DNA of 64,000 bases from JAHDCJ01 sp039028895 (GTDB taxonomy: Bacteria > Bacteroidota > Bacteroidia > Chitinophagales > Saprospiraceae). The notes under the pieces were generated by a model. That model worked only from the letters and a program-made list of their open reading frames with translations, had not been told where the DNA came from and made no database searches. The position numbers and the translations under genes are program-made. Where the stretch lies: NCBI GenBank assembly GCA_039028895.1, contig JBCCHF010000036.1:9143-73142 (forward strand), read 5' to 3'. Below, in pieces: positions 25,916-35,700 of this stretch; within the stretch, counting starts at the first letter, position 1, and each line of letters opens with the position of its first letter.

Positions 25916-28900
25916 GTGAAAACCACCCCTGTCCTAGTAACACTAGTAATGGTATTATTAGTGATGAGCGCTTGCAATACCACCAAAAACGCTTACTACT
26001 ACGAGTCAAAATCCAATTACCTTTCGGATGCCCTTCCTGATGAGTCAAATATTGAGCGAACACTCTATTTGATAGGCGATCCTGCCTTTGATCAGCACCG
26101 CGCAGACGGGCCTGTTATGCAATATCTTGAGCAGTATCTGACTTCAGTGAATGACAAATCTGCGGTTGTGTTTTTGGGGAATTATGTCTCACCAAGCGGC
26201 CTTCCAAAGAAGAATAATGAAAAACGAGAACTGGCCGAAACCCCGCTCAAACAAGTTTTGACAACAGTTGAAGGCTATAATGGTGATCTTTTCTTCCTTC
26301 CGGGAAACCGTGATTGGAACAATGGAAAAGAAGGTGGCCTCAAAGACGTCAAGCGAATAGAAAAGTTTCTCGAAAAACCATACAAGAAAGAAGAAGTTGA
26401 AGATGAGGACGAAGACGACGATAAAGAAGATGAACCAACCGTTTTCATGCCAGATAACGGATGTGGTGACCCCATTCGCGTAAAGCTCGAGAAAGACCTC
26501 GTCCTTATCATGCTAAACTCCCAGTGGTGGCTCCAAGACTGGGACAAAGAAAGAAAGATCAACAACGGTTGTGAAGTCAAAAGCCGTATCGAAATGATCG
26601 AGGAGTTTGAAGAACTCATTCTCAAAAACAAGAACAAACGTATCGTCGTTTTGATGCACCATCCACTTTTCTCAAGTGGTAACCACGGCGGAAAATTCTC
26701 GATGCGTCAACACTTTTTTCCGTTGACAGATGTCAAGAAGGGACTCTGGATTCCCTTGCCAATTGTTGGCTCATTTTATCCATACTTCAGAAGTACCAGC
26801 GGTACTCGCCAGGATATCATCCACTACCGCTACCAGGAAATGAAGGACCGTTTGTTGAAAGCTTTACTCCATCAAAAAAATATCATTTTCGCTTCTGGCC
26901 ATGAGCAAGGACTTCAATATTTCAATGAAGGTGGGCATCACCACATTACAAGTGGCTCAGCCGGAAAAGCGGGATTCATAAGAGGTGCAAGTGGTGCCAA
27001 ATTTGCGCACAGTGCAGAAGGATTTGCCAAACTATATTATTATAAAGATCAATCGATCTGGCTGGAATTTATCACGATTAATGACTCACTTGAGGCTGCT
27101 GTGAAATTCCGGAAAGAAATCGTTCCCCCAAAACCAGGCGGGCAGGACCAGGATCTTAGAGAATTTGCCGAGTTACCTGATTCGGTGACCATGGCAGCGA
27201 GCCTTGATTATAAAGCAGGTGCCTTTAAAAAGTTTTGGCTAGGCAAGCAATACCGTAAAGCATGGGAGCAGGAAGTTACCATTCCTGTAATCAACCTCAG
27301 TGAGGAAATGGGCGGCTTGACTCCGATTAAAAAAGGCGGTGGTTTATCTTCAAATTCACTAAGGGTAGTTACCGAAGATGGCCAACAATGGGTGCTGCGG
27401 TCAGTCAACAAGGACCTATCGAAAATTTTGCCACCCGAATTGAAGAAAGTGCGAATGGCAGGCTTGTTAAAGGACCAGGCCTCAGCGATTCACCCTTACA
27501 GTGCCCTCACCATTCCCAAAATGGCTGATGCCATTGGGGTTTATCATGCGAATCCACGCCTTGTTTACATGCCACACCAGAAGGGATTAGGCGCGTATAA
27601 TGATCTGTTCAATGAAGAAATGTACCTGATGGAGGAAAGGCCGGCCGGTAACTGGGAAGACCTTGAAAGTTTTGGCAATAGCAAAAAGATCATCGGTTAC
27701 ATCGACTTGCTACCCAAACTGGCTGACAAGCATAGCCATGTTGTTGACCAGGAGTGGGTACTAAAGTCAAGGCTATTCGATATTTTCATCCACGACTGGG
27801 ATCGGCACGATGACCAATGGCGCTGGGCACGTTTTAAAACCGATGAAAAAACCTATTATCGCCCCATCCCTCGTGATCGCGACCAGACCTATTACCAATT
27901 CAAAGGGGTATTGCCCGGATTGGCGGCTAACTTGGCTATGCGCAAATTCAGGACGTTCAAGCATGACCTGAAATCGACACATTGGCAAAGTTTCAATGCA
28001 CGTTATTTTGACCGTTACTTCCTATCGGAAATGGATAAGGATGATTGGTTAGCAGCCATAAAGCATATGCAGGTCAATCTGACCGATGAAATCATCGAAG
28101 AAGCTTTCGAAATTTGGCCGGAAAATATTTTTGAGATAGATGGCCCAATTACGATCGATAGGCTCAAGTCCAGACGCGACAAAATGGAATCTATCGGTTT
28201 GAAACTCTACAAATTCATTTCCAGGTCCGTCAATGTGGTAGGCACGAATCAGCGCGATCGCTTCGAAGTTGTACGCCAGGAAGATGGAAATACCCTCGTT
28301 ACCGTTATCGGTATGAAGAAAAGCGGCAAGTTAAAAGACATAATCTACCAAAGGCTTTTTATTAAAGGAGAAACCAAACAAATTCACCTTTATGGCCTTG
28401 ATGATGAAGATGAATTTATCCTTACGGGAAAGGCGTCAAAAGGCATCAAGGTCAGGATCATTGGCGGTGAGCAAAATGACGTGGTGATTGATAGTTCGAA
28501 AGTAGGTGGATTTGGGAAAAAAACCATTGTTTATGATAATACGGATGGTATTGAAATTACTTCTGCAGGGGAAACCACTGACCGTACCTCCAATAAAACT
28601 GATGTCAACGAATATGACAGGGAGGCCTTTATTTACAATATGAATTTCTCCTTTGTCAACCTGGGTTATACCCCTGATGAAAGGTTTTGGCTTGGCGCAA
28701 AAACCACATTTACGACCCATGGATTCCGTAAAGATCCTTACAAAGCGAAACATACCTTAGCCTTCAAGGTAGCACCAACAGCTGCGAGGGCGTTTGACTT
28801 CTTTTATGAGTCTGATTTCCTCAATGTTTTCGGCAAGTTTGACTTGTTGCTGCGAGGGCGGTTTTCTAACCCGATCTATGTCAACTATTTTGGTGTAGGC

Positions 28901-29674
28901 AACGAAACAGTACAAACCAGTGACGATTTCAAGTTCAATTGGGTGAAAATGGAGCAATTCAGGATAGATCCTTTGATTAAGAAAAACTTCGCCCGAAATC
29001 GATACCAGTTTCATTTTGGACCGACCTACCAGAGTTACGAAGTTAACCGCGTTACCGGAAGGGTTGCCAACGATCCTGAATTCGGTCTTGACGATGAGGA
29101 CAGAGAAGTCAAACATTATCTTGGTGGCCGATTTGCCTTTGTAATGGAAGTAATTGACAATCCAAACTTCCCAAAACAAGGAATCAAAAACGAATTCAGT
29201 GCGGAATACCTGAAGAGGATAGACAAGGATGAAAATCTGGCTTCACTTGGTGGTTCATCCACGATCTATATCACTTTTGGCCAAAAAGTAACAGCAACGA
29301 TCGCTTCCAGAATGGGTGCTGCTACTGTTTTCGAAGACCGATATTTTTATAATAATCCTTCCCTCGGTAACAGCAACTACCTACGTGGCTGGCGCAATGA
29401 CCGATTTTCAGGGAAAACAATTTTTTACCACAACACGGATCTCCGGATCAAATTGTTCCATTGGGGTAACCGCTTCCTGCCAGGTGATGTCGGTATAACT
29501 GGCGGATTTGATTATGGTCGAGTTTTCGAACCAGGCGAGATATCTAAAATGTACCATACAGGTTACACGGTCGGTATCTGGTACAGCCCTTTATCGATGA
29601 TCGCAATTCATCCGCATTATACAATTTCAGAGGAAGAACGGCTGTTTAATTTTCAGCTGGGGTTTGCTTTTTAG
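25916..29674 (+). CDS. Giant lipoprotein: metallophosphoesterase, kinase-like middle, outer-membrane barrel
   Basis: 1252 aa. Lipoprotein signal with Cys20 (LLVMSAC). Residues 48-400 are a calcineurin-like phosphoesterase: IGDPAFDQH, FLGNYVS, LPGNRDWNNG, LMHHPLFSSG and ASGHEQGLQYF, interrupted by an acidic stretch (EDEDEDDDKEDE, about 162-172). Residues about 440-800 include a segment that reads like an atypical kinase: LSSNSLRVVTEDGQQWVLRS with a strand-Lys/Arg, then FIHDWDRHDDQWRW (626-637) and IPRDRDQTYY (652-660), comparable to catalytic and metal loops of Fam20/HipA/CotH-type folds (inference). The remaining third is a surface-antigen/Omp85-type barrel ending in the aromatic strand FNFQLGFAF. 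It would place a phosphoesterase and a kinase-like fold on the outer membrane. Confidence 0.82.
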   Translation: MKTTPVLVTLVMVLLVMSACNTTKNAYYYESKSNYLSDALPDESNIERTLYLIGDPAFDQHRADGPVMQYLEQYLTSVNDKSAVVFLGNYVSPSGLPKKNNEKRELAETPLKQVLTTVEGYNGDLFFLPGNRDWNNGKEGGLKDVKRIEKFLEKPYKKEEVEDEDEDDDKEDEPTVFMPDNGCGDPIRVKLEKDLVLIMLNSQWWLQDWDKERKINNGCEVKSRIEMIEEFEELILKNKNKRIVVLMHHPLFSSGNHGGKFSMRQHFFPLTDVKKGLWIPLPIVGSFYPYFRSTSGTRQDIIHYRYQEMKDRLLKALLHQKNIIFASGHEQGLQYFNEGGHHHITSGSAGKAGFIRGASGAKFAHSAEGFAKLYYYKDQSIWLEFITINDSLEAAVKFRKEIVPPKPGGQDQDLREFAELPDSVTMAASLDYKAGAFKKFWLGKQYRKAWEQEVTIPVINLSEEMGGLTPIKKGGGLSSNSLRVVTEDGQQWVLRSVNKDLSKILPPELKKVRMAGLLKDQASAIHPYSALTIPKMADAIGVYHANPRLVYMPHQKGLGAYNDLFNEEMYLMEERPAGNWEDLESFGNSKKIIGYIDLLPKLADKHSHVVDQEWVLKSRLFDIFIHDWDRHDDQWRWARFKTDEKTYYRPIPRDRDQTYYQFKGVLPGLAANLAMRKFRTFKHDLKSTHWQSFNARYFDRYFLSEMDKDDWLAAIKHMQVNLTDEIIEEAFEIWPENIFEIDGPITIDRLKSRRDKMESIGLKLYKFISRSVNVVGTNQRDRFEVVRQEDGNTLVTVIGMKKSGKLKDIIYQRLFIKGETKQIHLYGLDDEDEFILTGKASKGIKVRIIGGEQNDVVIDSSKVGGFGKKTIVYDNTDGIEITSAGETTDRTSNKTDVNEYDREAFIYNMNFSFVNLGYTPDERFWLGAKTTFTTHGFRKDPYKAKHTLAFKVAPTAARAFDFFYESDFLNVFGKFDLLLRGRFSNPIYVNYFGVGNETVQTSDDFKFNWVKMEQFRIDPLIKKNFARNRYQFHFGPTYQSYEVNRVTGRVANDPEFGLDDEDREVKHYLGGRFAFVMEVIDNPNFPKQGIKNEFSAEYLKRIDKDENLASLGGSSTIYITFGQKVTATIASRMGAATVFEDRYFYNNPSLGNSNYLRGWRNDRFSGKTIFYHNTDLRIKLFHWGNRFLPGDVGITGGFDYGRVFEPGEISKMYHTGYTVGIWYSPLSMIAIHPHYTISEEERLFNFQLGFAF

Positions 29675-29675
29675 C

Positions 29676-29800
29676 TATTGTCGTTCGCGTTGCTCACTTA
29701 CTTGTTGACACTTTCGGTTTACAATTGTCGTTCCCGTTGGTCGCTTACTTGTTGATGCCTTCGGCCTACTTTTTGGCTTCGCCTAACTATCTTTTCTTCC
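29676..29800. repeat. Composite repeat, left arm of the second inverted pair
   Basis: Units TTGTCGTTCGCGTTGCTCAC, TCGTTCCCGTTGGTCGC, CTTACTTGTTGA and TTGGCTTCGCCTA are of the same kind as those at 8694-8818, but more diverged. It starts directly after the stop codon of the 1252-aa gene. Confidence 0.75.
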
Positions 29801-29878
29801 TTCGGACGAGAATGGTTTAAATTGATTAAATTGTTCAACTATTTTTCCATCCAGCTTATATCTGAATGTAACATAGAC
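29783..29878 (-). pseudogene. Possible 3' remnant of a lost gene
   Basis: Between the two repeat arms, the minus strand encodes about 31 residues ending in a TAG stop, including TFRYKLDGKIVEQFNQF, which reads like genuine protein sequence (charged/hydrophobic alternation; KLDGKIVE is typical of SnoaL-like folds, a weak resemblance). Upstream the frame runs into repeat sequence. The rest of the gene appears to have been lost or replaced by the repeat. Confidence 0.3.
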
Positions 29879-29880
29879 GT

Positions 29881-30036
29881 CAACAAGTAAATGAGCGCAG
29901 CGAATGACAAAAGTAAGCGACTGCAAGGAGCGACAAAAGTAAGCACAGCGTCAGCAAGTAAGCGACCGTAAGGAGCGACAACAATTAAGTGAGCAAAGTA
30001 AGCGACCAAAGGGAGTAAGCACAATGAGCGAAGCAA
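29881..30036. repeat. Composite repeat, right arm of the second inverted pair
   Basis: At least three related units of the type AAGTAAGCGACYGYAAGGAG followed by CGACAA, plus AAGCACAGCGTCAGCAAG and GAGCAAAGTAAGCGACC. It is the inverse of the arm at 29676-29800 and runs into the first codons of the DinB-cupin gene. Confidence 0.8.
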
Positions 30037-30839
30037 CAACCATCCAAAACCTGTCAAGGCAATTAGCCAGTTTAATAGCCAATATCCCGATAAAGGGCAC
30101 ACACCTTAGCCAAGAAGAGTGGCGGAGAAAACCATCCCCAGACAAATGGTCTAAAAAGGAAATACTAGGACACCTGATCGATTCAGCATTAAACAATCTC
30201 AAGCGATTTATTGAAATTCAGTTCCTTTTAGGCACTTATCAGGTTGTGACTTACGAACAGGATCATCTTGTACGCGTAAATCGATACCAGCAGCAACCGA
30301 TTGGCCATTTGCTACAAATGTGGGCAAGTGTAAATAATCAGATTCTGTCTGTTTGGGGAAATACCAAGCCTGAAATATTGAGTAGCCCGATTCTTCTTCC
30401 TGATCTGAAAACGAAAAAAACACTCAAGTGGTTAATGCAAGACTATGTCGATCATATGAATTACCACCTGCAACAAATTTTTGACTATGTAGATGATTGG
30501 GCGATGGATTGGCCTTATCAGGTAGGAGTTGGTAAGGCTCTACAGGAACTTGAAAAGGTAGCTCCGACACGCTTTGTAAAATTGCTTGAGTACGGATCAA
30601 TGGAAGTAGAAATCTATGTTCCTGTAGAAGAAGATTTTCAACAGCCCCACACGCGTGATGAGTTATACGTTATTATCAGTGGATATGGAACATTCCAAAA
30701 TGGTGATATCAGGCATCCGTTCAGTCCTGGGGATGTCTTGTTTGTACCTGCCGGAGTAGCGCATCGATTCGAAGAATTTACAGATGACTTCAAAACCTGG
30801 GTGATTTTTTACGGTCCGGAAGGCGGAGAAGCTCATTAA
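30024..30839 (+). CDS. DinB-like domain fused to a cupin domain
   Basis: 271 aa. Residues 1-155 are a DinB/YfiT-type four-helix bundle: KWSKKEILGHLIDSALNN (first metal His) and DYVDHMNYHLQQIF (the HxxxH pair). Residues about 170-270 are a cupin: EEDFQQPHTRDELYVIISG (motif 1) and GDVLFVPAGVAHRFE (motif 2). DinB proteins are often thiol (bacillithiol or glutathione) transferases and the cupin could bind a metal or small ligand; the fused function is unknown. The start codon and next few codons (MSEATT) lie in the composite repeat, so the promoter and leader are repeat-derived. Confidence 0.86.
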   Translation: MSEATTIQNLSRQLASLIANIPIKGTHLSQEEWRRKPSPDKWSKKEILGHLIDSALNNLKRFIEIQFLLGTYQVVTYEQDHLVRVNRYQQQPIGHLLQMWASVNNQILSVWGNTKPEILSSPILLPDLKTKKTLKWLMQDYVDHMNYHLQQIFDYVDDWAMDWPYQVGVGKALQELEKVAPTRFVKLLEYGSMEVEIYVPVEEDFQQPHTRDELYVIISGYGTFQNGDIRHPFSPGDVLFVPAGVAHRFEEFTDDFKTWVIFYGPEGGEAH

Positions 30840-30866
30840 TAACAAGTCAGACGCTTATTTATTCGC

Positions 30867-32774
30867 ATGAAGAAGTTATCCCTAGCCCTCGTAATGTCAT
30901 TAATCACAGTTGCAGGATTTGGACAGCAGCTGGATCAACTCATCGATTATTCCCGAGTGATCGTCAAATTCGAAACAGGAATTGAGCAACAAACCCAGCG
31001 AGATATGCTGAAAAGTGTAAAAGGCCTAAGTGATCATCTTGTTTTCCTTCAGGCTCCGGAGCTTGTGATAGCTTACACATCGTTTGACACGAGCCAACCG
31101 AATATTTTATTAAAATTCAAAGCTGTTTTTGATAACCTTGTTTACACAGAAGGAGTTTCCTATGTTGGCCCCTACCTAAAAAATGCAGAAGGAACAGAGT
31201 TTGGGATACTCGATAAAATTTTTGTAAAACCTGAGAATCCTGACAAAAATCACTTCTGGATAGAGTGGTTTTTTCAAAGAGGATTAAAAGTACCTACTGT
31301 AAAAGCAAGCAACACATTTGATGGTGTTTGGGAAGTTTCCGGCATTCGATCAGGGTTGGAATTATTCCAATTGGCCGTATCGCTAAATCAGGAAGAATGG
31401 ACAGTGTTTGCGGAGCCCAACTACCTTTTACAGCCATTGGTCCATACCAACGATCCGCTGTTATCTCAACAATGGGCCATCGACAACCTCGGCACACCTC
31501 AACAGGGTAATGGGACGCCAGGGGCCGATATGGAAATTCGTCTGGCCTGGCAGATTACGACTGGTGATCCATCCATCAAAGTTGCGGTAATGGATTCTGG
31601 TGTCGACACGATTCATTGGGACCTGGTAGATAATCTTTTGCCAGGGTATGATGCTTTTGGGCAGGGGACCAATGGTTTTCCTACGCCAAATTTCCCTCAG
31701 GATGGTCATGGTACCGCTTGCGCGGGAATAATTGCAGCGAAAGGTGATAACGGACAAGGTGTTGCCGGGGTGGCCTATGACGCGAGTATTATTCCGGTAA
31801 GGATGTTCTTTTATGCAGATACCTCTCTGATGGGTGTGCCGCTTGGTGTGATTCCGGTTTCCACAAGTGAAGTCCTGGCTGATGGTACCCAATGGGCCTG
31901 GCAGAATGGCGCTGATATCCAGTCGCATTCATGGAGTCTGCCTGACTTGTTTCTTACTGCAGGAATTCTTCCCGGCGATCCTGCTTTAGTGGAGATGGCG
32001 ATTGCCGATGCGGCATCGATGGGTAGAGGTGGAAAAGGCAGTTTACTGTTTTTTTCAAGCGGCAATGAGGGTGATCCGCCCAATTGGCCAGGAAGACTGC
32101 CGGATGCTATGACCGTCAATGCCACATCGATGTGTGATGAAGCCAAAACGCCTTCTTCCTGCGATGGACAGGACTGGACTGGCAATTGGGGTGCCGAGTT
32201 GGATTTTGGGGCCCCGGGTGTAAGAGTTTATACGGTCGACATGATGGGCGGTTCGGGGTATAATGGTGGCATTTGGAATTGTTGTTTCAATGGTACTTCG
32301 GCAGCCTGCCCGAATGTTTCTGGGGTTGCTGCACTCTTGTTATCGTATGACCCTGATCTCACACTTTCCGAATCAAGAGAAATTTTGAGCCGCAGCTGTG
32401 AAAAAGTAGGCGGGTATGCCTACGATTCACTTGCAGTCTACGGTAGCTGGACTCCCGAGCTCGGTTATGGACGCATCAATGCTTACCAGGCCTTGCTGGA
32501 GGCTGGTGCCGACCCGGTCAGCATTGATGAACCCTTGAGCGAGAACGGTCTGGCGATCTTCCCAAACCCAGCGTCTGAAAAGGTTTTGCTCAGATGGCAT
32601 GGAATACAGGAGATTAAGCAAGTCCGAATTTATAATGCTGTTGGCGCCGTCGTCCACAGCGCCAACTTTTCTACCGAATTGAATATTTCCCATTTAAGTA
32701 ATGGTATTTGGGTTATTGAAGCTGAACTTGATGATGGCAGTTCAGTTGTCAAAAAACTGGTCATCGCTCGCTAA
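30867..32774 (+). CDS. Secreted S8 subtilisin-like peptidase with T9SS sorting domain
   Basis: 635 aa. Signal peptide MKKLSLALVMSLITVAG, an N-terminal propeptide-like region with the W-Y/FAEPNYLLQP end, then the S8 catalytic domain. Catalytic residues are Asp in VAVMDSGVDT, His in DGHGTACAGIIAA and Ser in GTSAACPNVSGVAALLL. The C-terminal 85 residues are a T9SS type A sorting domain (IFPNPASEKVLL ... SNGIWVIEAEL ... KKLVIA). It is thus exported by the Sec system, moved across the outer membrane by T9SS and probably attached to the surface or released. It follows the DinB-cupin gene by 27 bases. Confidence 0.94.
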   Translation: MKKLSLALVMSLITVAGFGQQLDQLIDYSRVIVKFETGIEQQTQRDMLKSVKGLSDHLVFLQAPELVIAYTSFDTSQPNILLKFKAVFDNLVYTEGVSYVGPYLKNAEGTEFGILDKIFVKPENPDKNHFWIEWFFQRGLKVPTVKASNTFDGVWEVSGIRSGLELFQLAVSLNQEEWTVFAEPNYLLQPLVHTNDPLLSQQWAIDNLGTPQQGNGTPGADMEIRLAWQITTGDPSIKVAVMDSGVDTIHWDLVDNLLPGYDAFGQGTNGFPTPNFPQDGHGTACAGIIAAKGDNGQGVAGVAYDASIIPVRMFFYADTSLMGVPLGVIPVSTSEVLADGTQWAWQNGADIQSHSWSLPDLFLTAGILPGDPALVEMAIADAASMGRGGKGSLLFFSSGNEGDPPNWPGRLPDAMTVNATSMCDEAKTPSSCDGQDWTGNWGAELDFGAPGVRVYTVDMMGGSGYNGGIWNCCFNGTSAACPNVSGVAALLLSYDPDLTLSESREILSRSCEKVGGYAYDSLAVYGSWTPELGYGRINAYQALLEAGADPVSIDEPLSENGLAIFPNPASEKVLLRWHGIQEIKQVRIYNAVGAVVHSANFSTELNISHLSNGIWVIEAELDDGSSVVKKLVIAR

Positions 32775-32777
32775 CGA

Positions 32778-35700
32778 TTACCGAATTACCTGCAATTTGG
32801 TAACACCTCGCTTGCCATCGTCTGTGATGAGTTCGACTACATAACTTCCAGGTAGCATTCCGGCTGTGTTAATCTCCAGCTGTGTCTGTCCGTTACCTTC
32901 AAGTTGCATAACGATCGCACCCAGCATATTGTATACATTGACAATAGCAATACCTGAATTATCCGTTTGTTCAAACCGCAATGTGGTGGATTGATTGGCA
33001 GGATTTGGTGCCAATGATATTTCTTCGGTATCTATCACCACAGTTTCAACAGAAGTGGTTGCAGGGTCACCGGTCAAAACTACAGGATCGGAACCTATGG
33101 TATACATTTGGCCATTACCATCCATCATATAGGTGTCGATCAATTTCAACTCTGAAGTCACTGGTGCGAATCCATTATTTTGAGCAACCAAGCCATCTAT
33201 ATTATCAGTTACGATAAAACTGATCGTACCCACTTTGCCAAAGCCACTTGCTGAATTACCATCAGTTCGGGTATAGGCGATATCAAGCTGGCCATTATAA
33301 TGGTTAACCGCTAATGACAACATATCCGAATTTCCGGAAAGGAAATTTCCTGGTTCCATCTCTACTTGTATTGTCGCAGCATCAATGATAGTTGGATCAA
33401 AGATGAATTTACCTGCAAACCCATACATGTTAGCCGTAGGTACTGCTTCTGATCCAACCCAAATTTCCACTTCCATAACTTCTCCTTCTGAAACTACAGT
33501 ATCATCAGAAACAAGGGTAATCTGCTGAGGTGCAGGAATTGGATTCATGATGCCTGGAATACCGTGGGTGAGATTGTAATTTTCTAGAATCACCAGCGTG
33601 TCAGCTGCTTCAATGATGCCGTTACCATCACAATCTGCAAATTTTGTATTGATATTTAAATCAGGAACCTGGCTTGGCCAGTCAAGTGCGGCCTGTCCTA
33701 TCCAATCCGTTGTTGCATTAATGCGTGCTATGCCCGTTTCTCCGTAAGTCAGACCGATAGGCAAAAGGTCATAAACGTCCACCAATCCGTTGTTATTGGC
33801 ATCGCCCGGCCATACGCAATCGTCTGTACATCCTCCTTGCGTTGGAAGCACATCTACGAAATAAACTACAGAGAATAGCTCAGGAACACCAGGAATCAGT
33901 TCGTAATAAATTTGGAAAACATCAAGACCAGTGTAGTCCAAAGCTGGCGTATAAAGAATTAATCCATCCGGATAATTAATAGCCTCACCTGATCCGTTAA
34001 CGATGGTGGTGTCAACCTGGTAAATCTCAAGTGTTCCATTAGTCGGGGCAGCAATCAACTGAACAGGAATACCTGCCGGAAGACCAGCCTCAAGCGGGAT
34101 ATACAGCGGCACATTCATAGCTGTGGTAATATCCTGGAAAATGGTTCCGGCAGCACCAACTTGTATGGATACTGTTGCGTTACCGCAATTGCCATAAATG
34201 TCACAAGCCGTATAGGCAAACTGATCAGGTCCTGTGTAGCCTGAATTAGGTGTATAGTCGAACAGGTTACCATTGGTCACCAATGTACCATTAGTTGGTA
34301 AAGTGTTGTTAATAATAGAAAGGCCATTACCAGTGTCGTTGCCAAATACATTAATCTGTGTAGATGAACCAGGAACGACATTGACAAAATCGTCTTGTAA
34401 TACGAATGTAGATCCTGCTGGTTCAACAATTACAGTTATTTCGAGGATTAGACAATTGACAGAGTCAAAACAAATCTGCACCAGGAAAACATCATCTCCT
34501 GTAAAATCAATGTTTGGAGTGTAGGTGAGACTAAGGTCGTCAACAACTACAGAGCCACTATCGGGTTGGGTCAAGATCACCGGTTCCTGAAGGAATGGAA
34601 TCCCTAAGAAGTCTAAAGAGTTTAGGGTTACCGACAGATTTTGTTCCGTGGTAACGGTAAAGTAGGTGGTGGCAATGTATTCCACAACATTAATCGTCAC
34701 TGTACCATCGGCACAGTTACCATTGCCATCACATGCGGTATAAACGAAGCTGTCAGGGCCTATGTATCCTGGGTTAGGGGTGTAAGCTACCAGAGAACCA
34801 TCAATGATTGCCTGTCCGTTGGCAGGTGCAGATAACTGGGTGATAGTAAGGTTGATTCCTGTATCGTTACTCAATACCGACAAGTTGGCTACAAGATCCT
34901 GGGAAACATCGTAGTTGTCATCAACGATGTCAAACGAAGCTCCTGCTGGAAGTACTTCAATTATTATTGAGATGTCAAAACACACACCAAATTCTGCATA
35001 ACACGCATTTAATTGAATGGTATCATTACCAATGAATCCATTGTTTGGGGTGTAAGTCAAAACATCATTATCGATACTAAGTGTACCATTAGATGGTGAA
35101 GTGATAACTGTTACGGGACCCGTTGCAGGAAATCCAATGATATCCATTGAAGAGAAGGAAACTGGTAGGTTTTCTTCTGTGATGAGGTTGATTTCGAATG
35201 GAATTGAAGTATTGCCCACTGTAATGTCTACGTAAGCATCAAGGCACCCCACTGGATTACAGACAGTGTAAATGAAGTTATCCGTTCCTGTAAAACCAGG
35301 GTCGGGTGTATAGGTTAGAACTGTCCCGGTACTGTCAAGGTCGATGGTGCCATTTAAGGGAGCAGTTGTGGCAGTTATAACAAGATCAGTTCCAAAGTCA
35401 TTAGCAAGAACATCGAGAATCGTTGGCACATCTGGTGATACTGTAAAATGATCGTCAGAGGCAAAGAAATCTGGAGACGATCCATCAACGATATATTCAA
35501 GAATCAAATAAACCGTATCCATGGCAATACTATCTATCACCATTACAGTCATGGTGTCGGTGCCAATGAATCCCTGGTCAGGGGTATACGCTATCAATTC
35601 GGAAACACCAAAAAATGCAGGGTCATTTGGATCGACACCTACGGAGTCTAAGGCAACGATTTCTCCTGTTCCATTAGACGGAGGTTCGATTATTGTGAGT

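Noticed and set aside
29839..30202. Minus-strand open frames encoding Leu/Cys-rich proteins of about 85 aa
   Set aside because: They arise from the composite repeat read on the opposite strand (repeated RLLxSFxAL-type phrases) and have no recognisable domain or start context.
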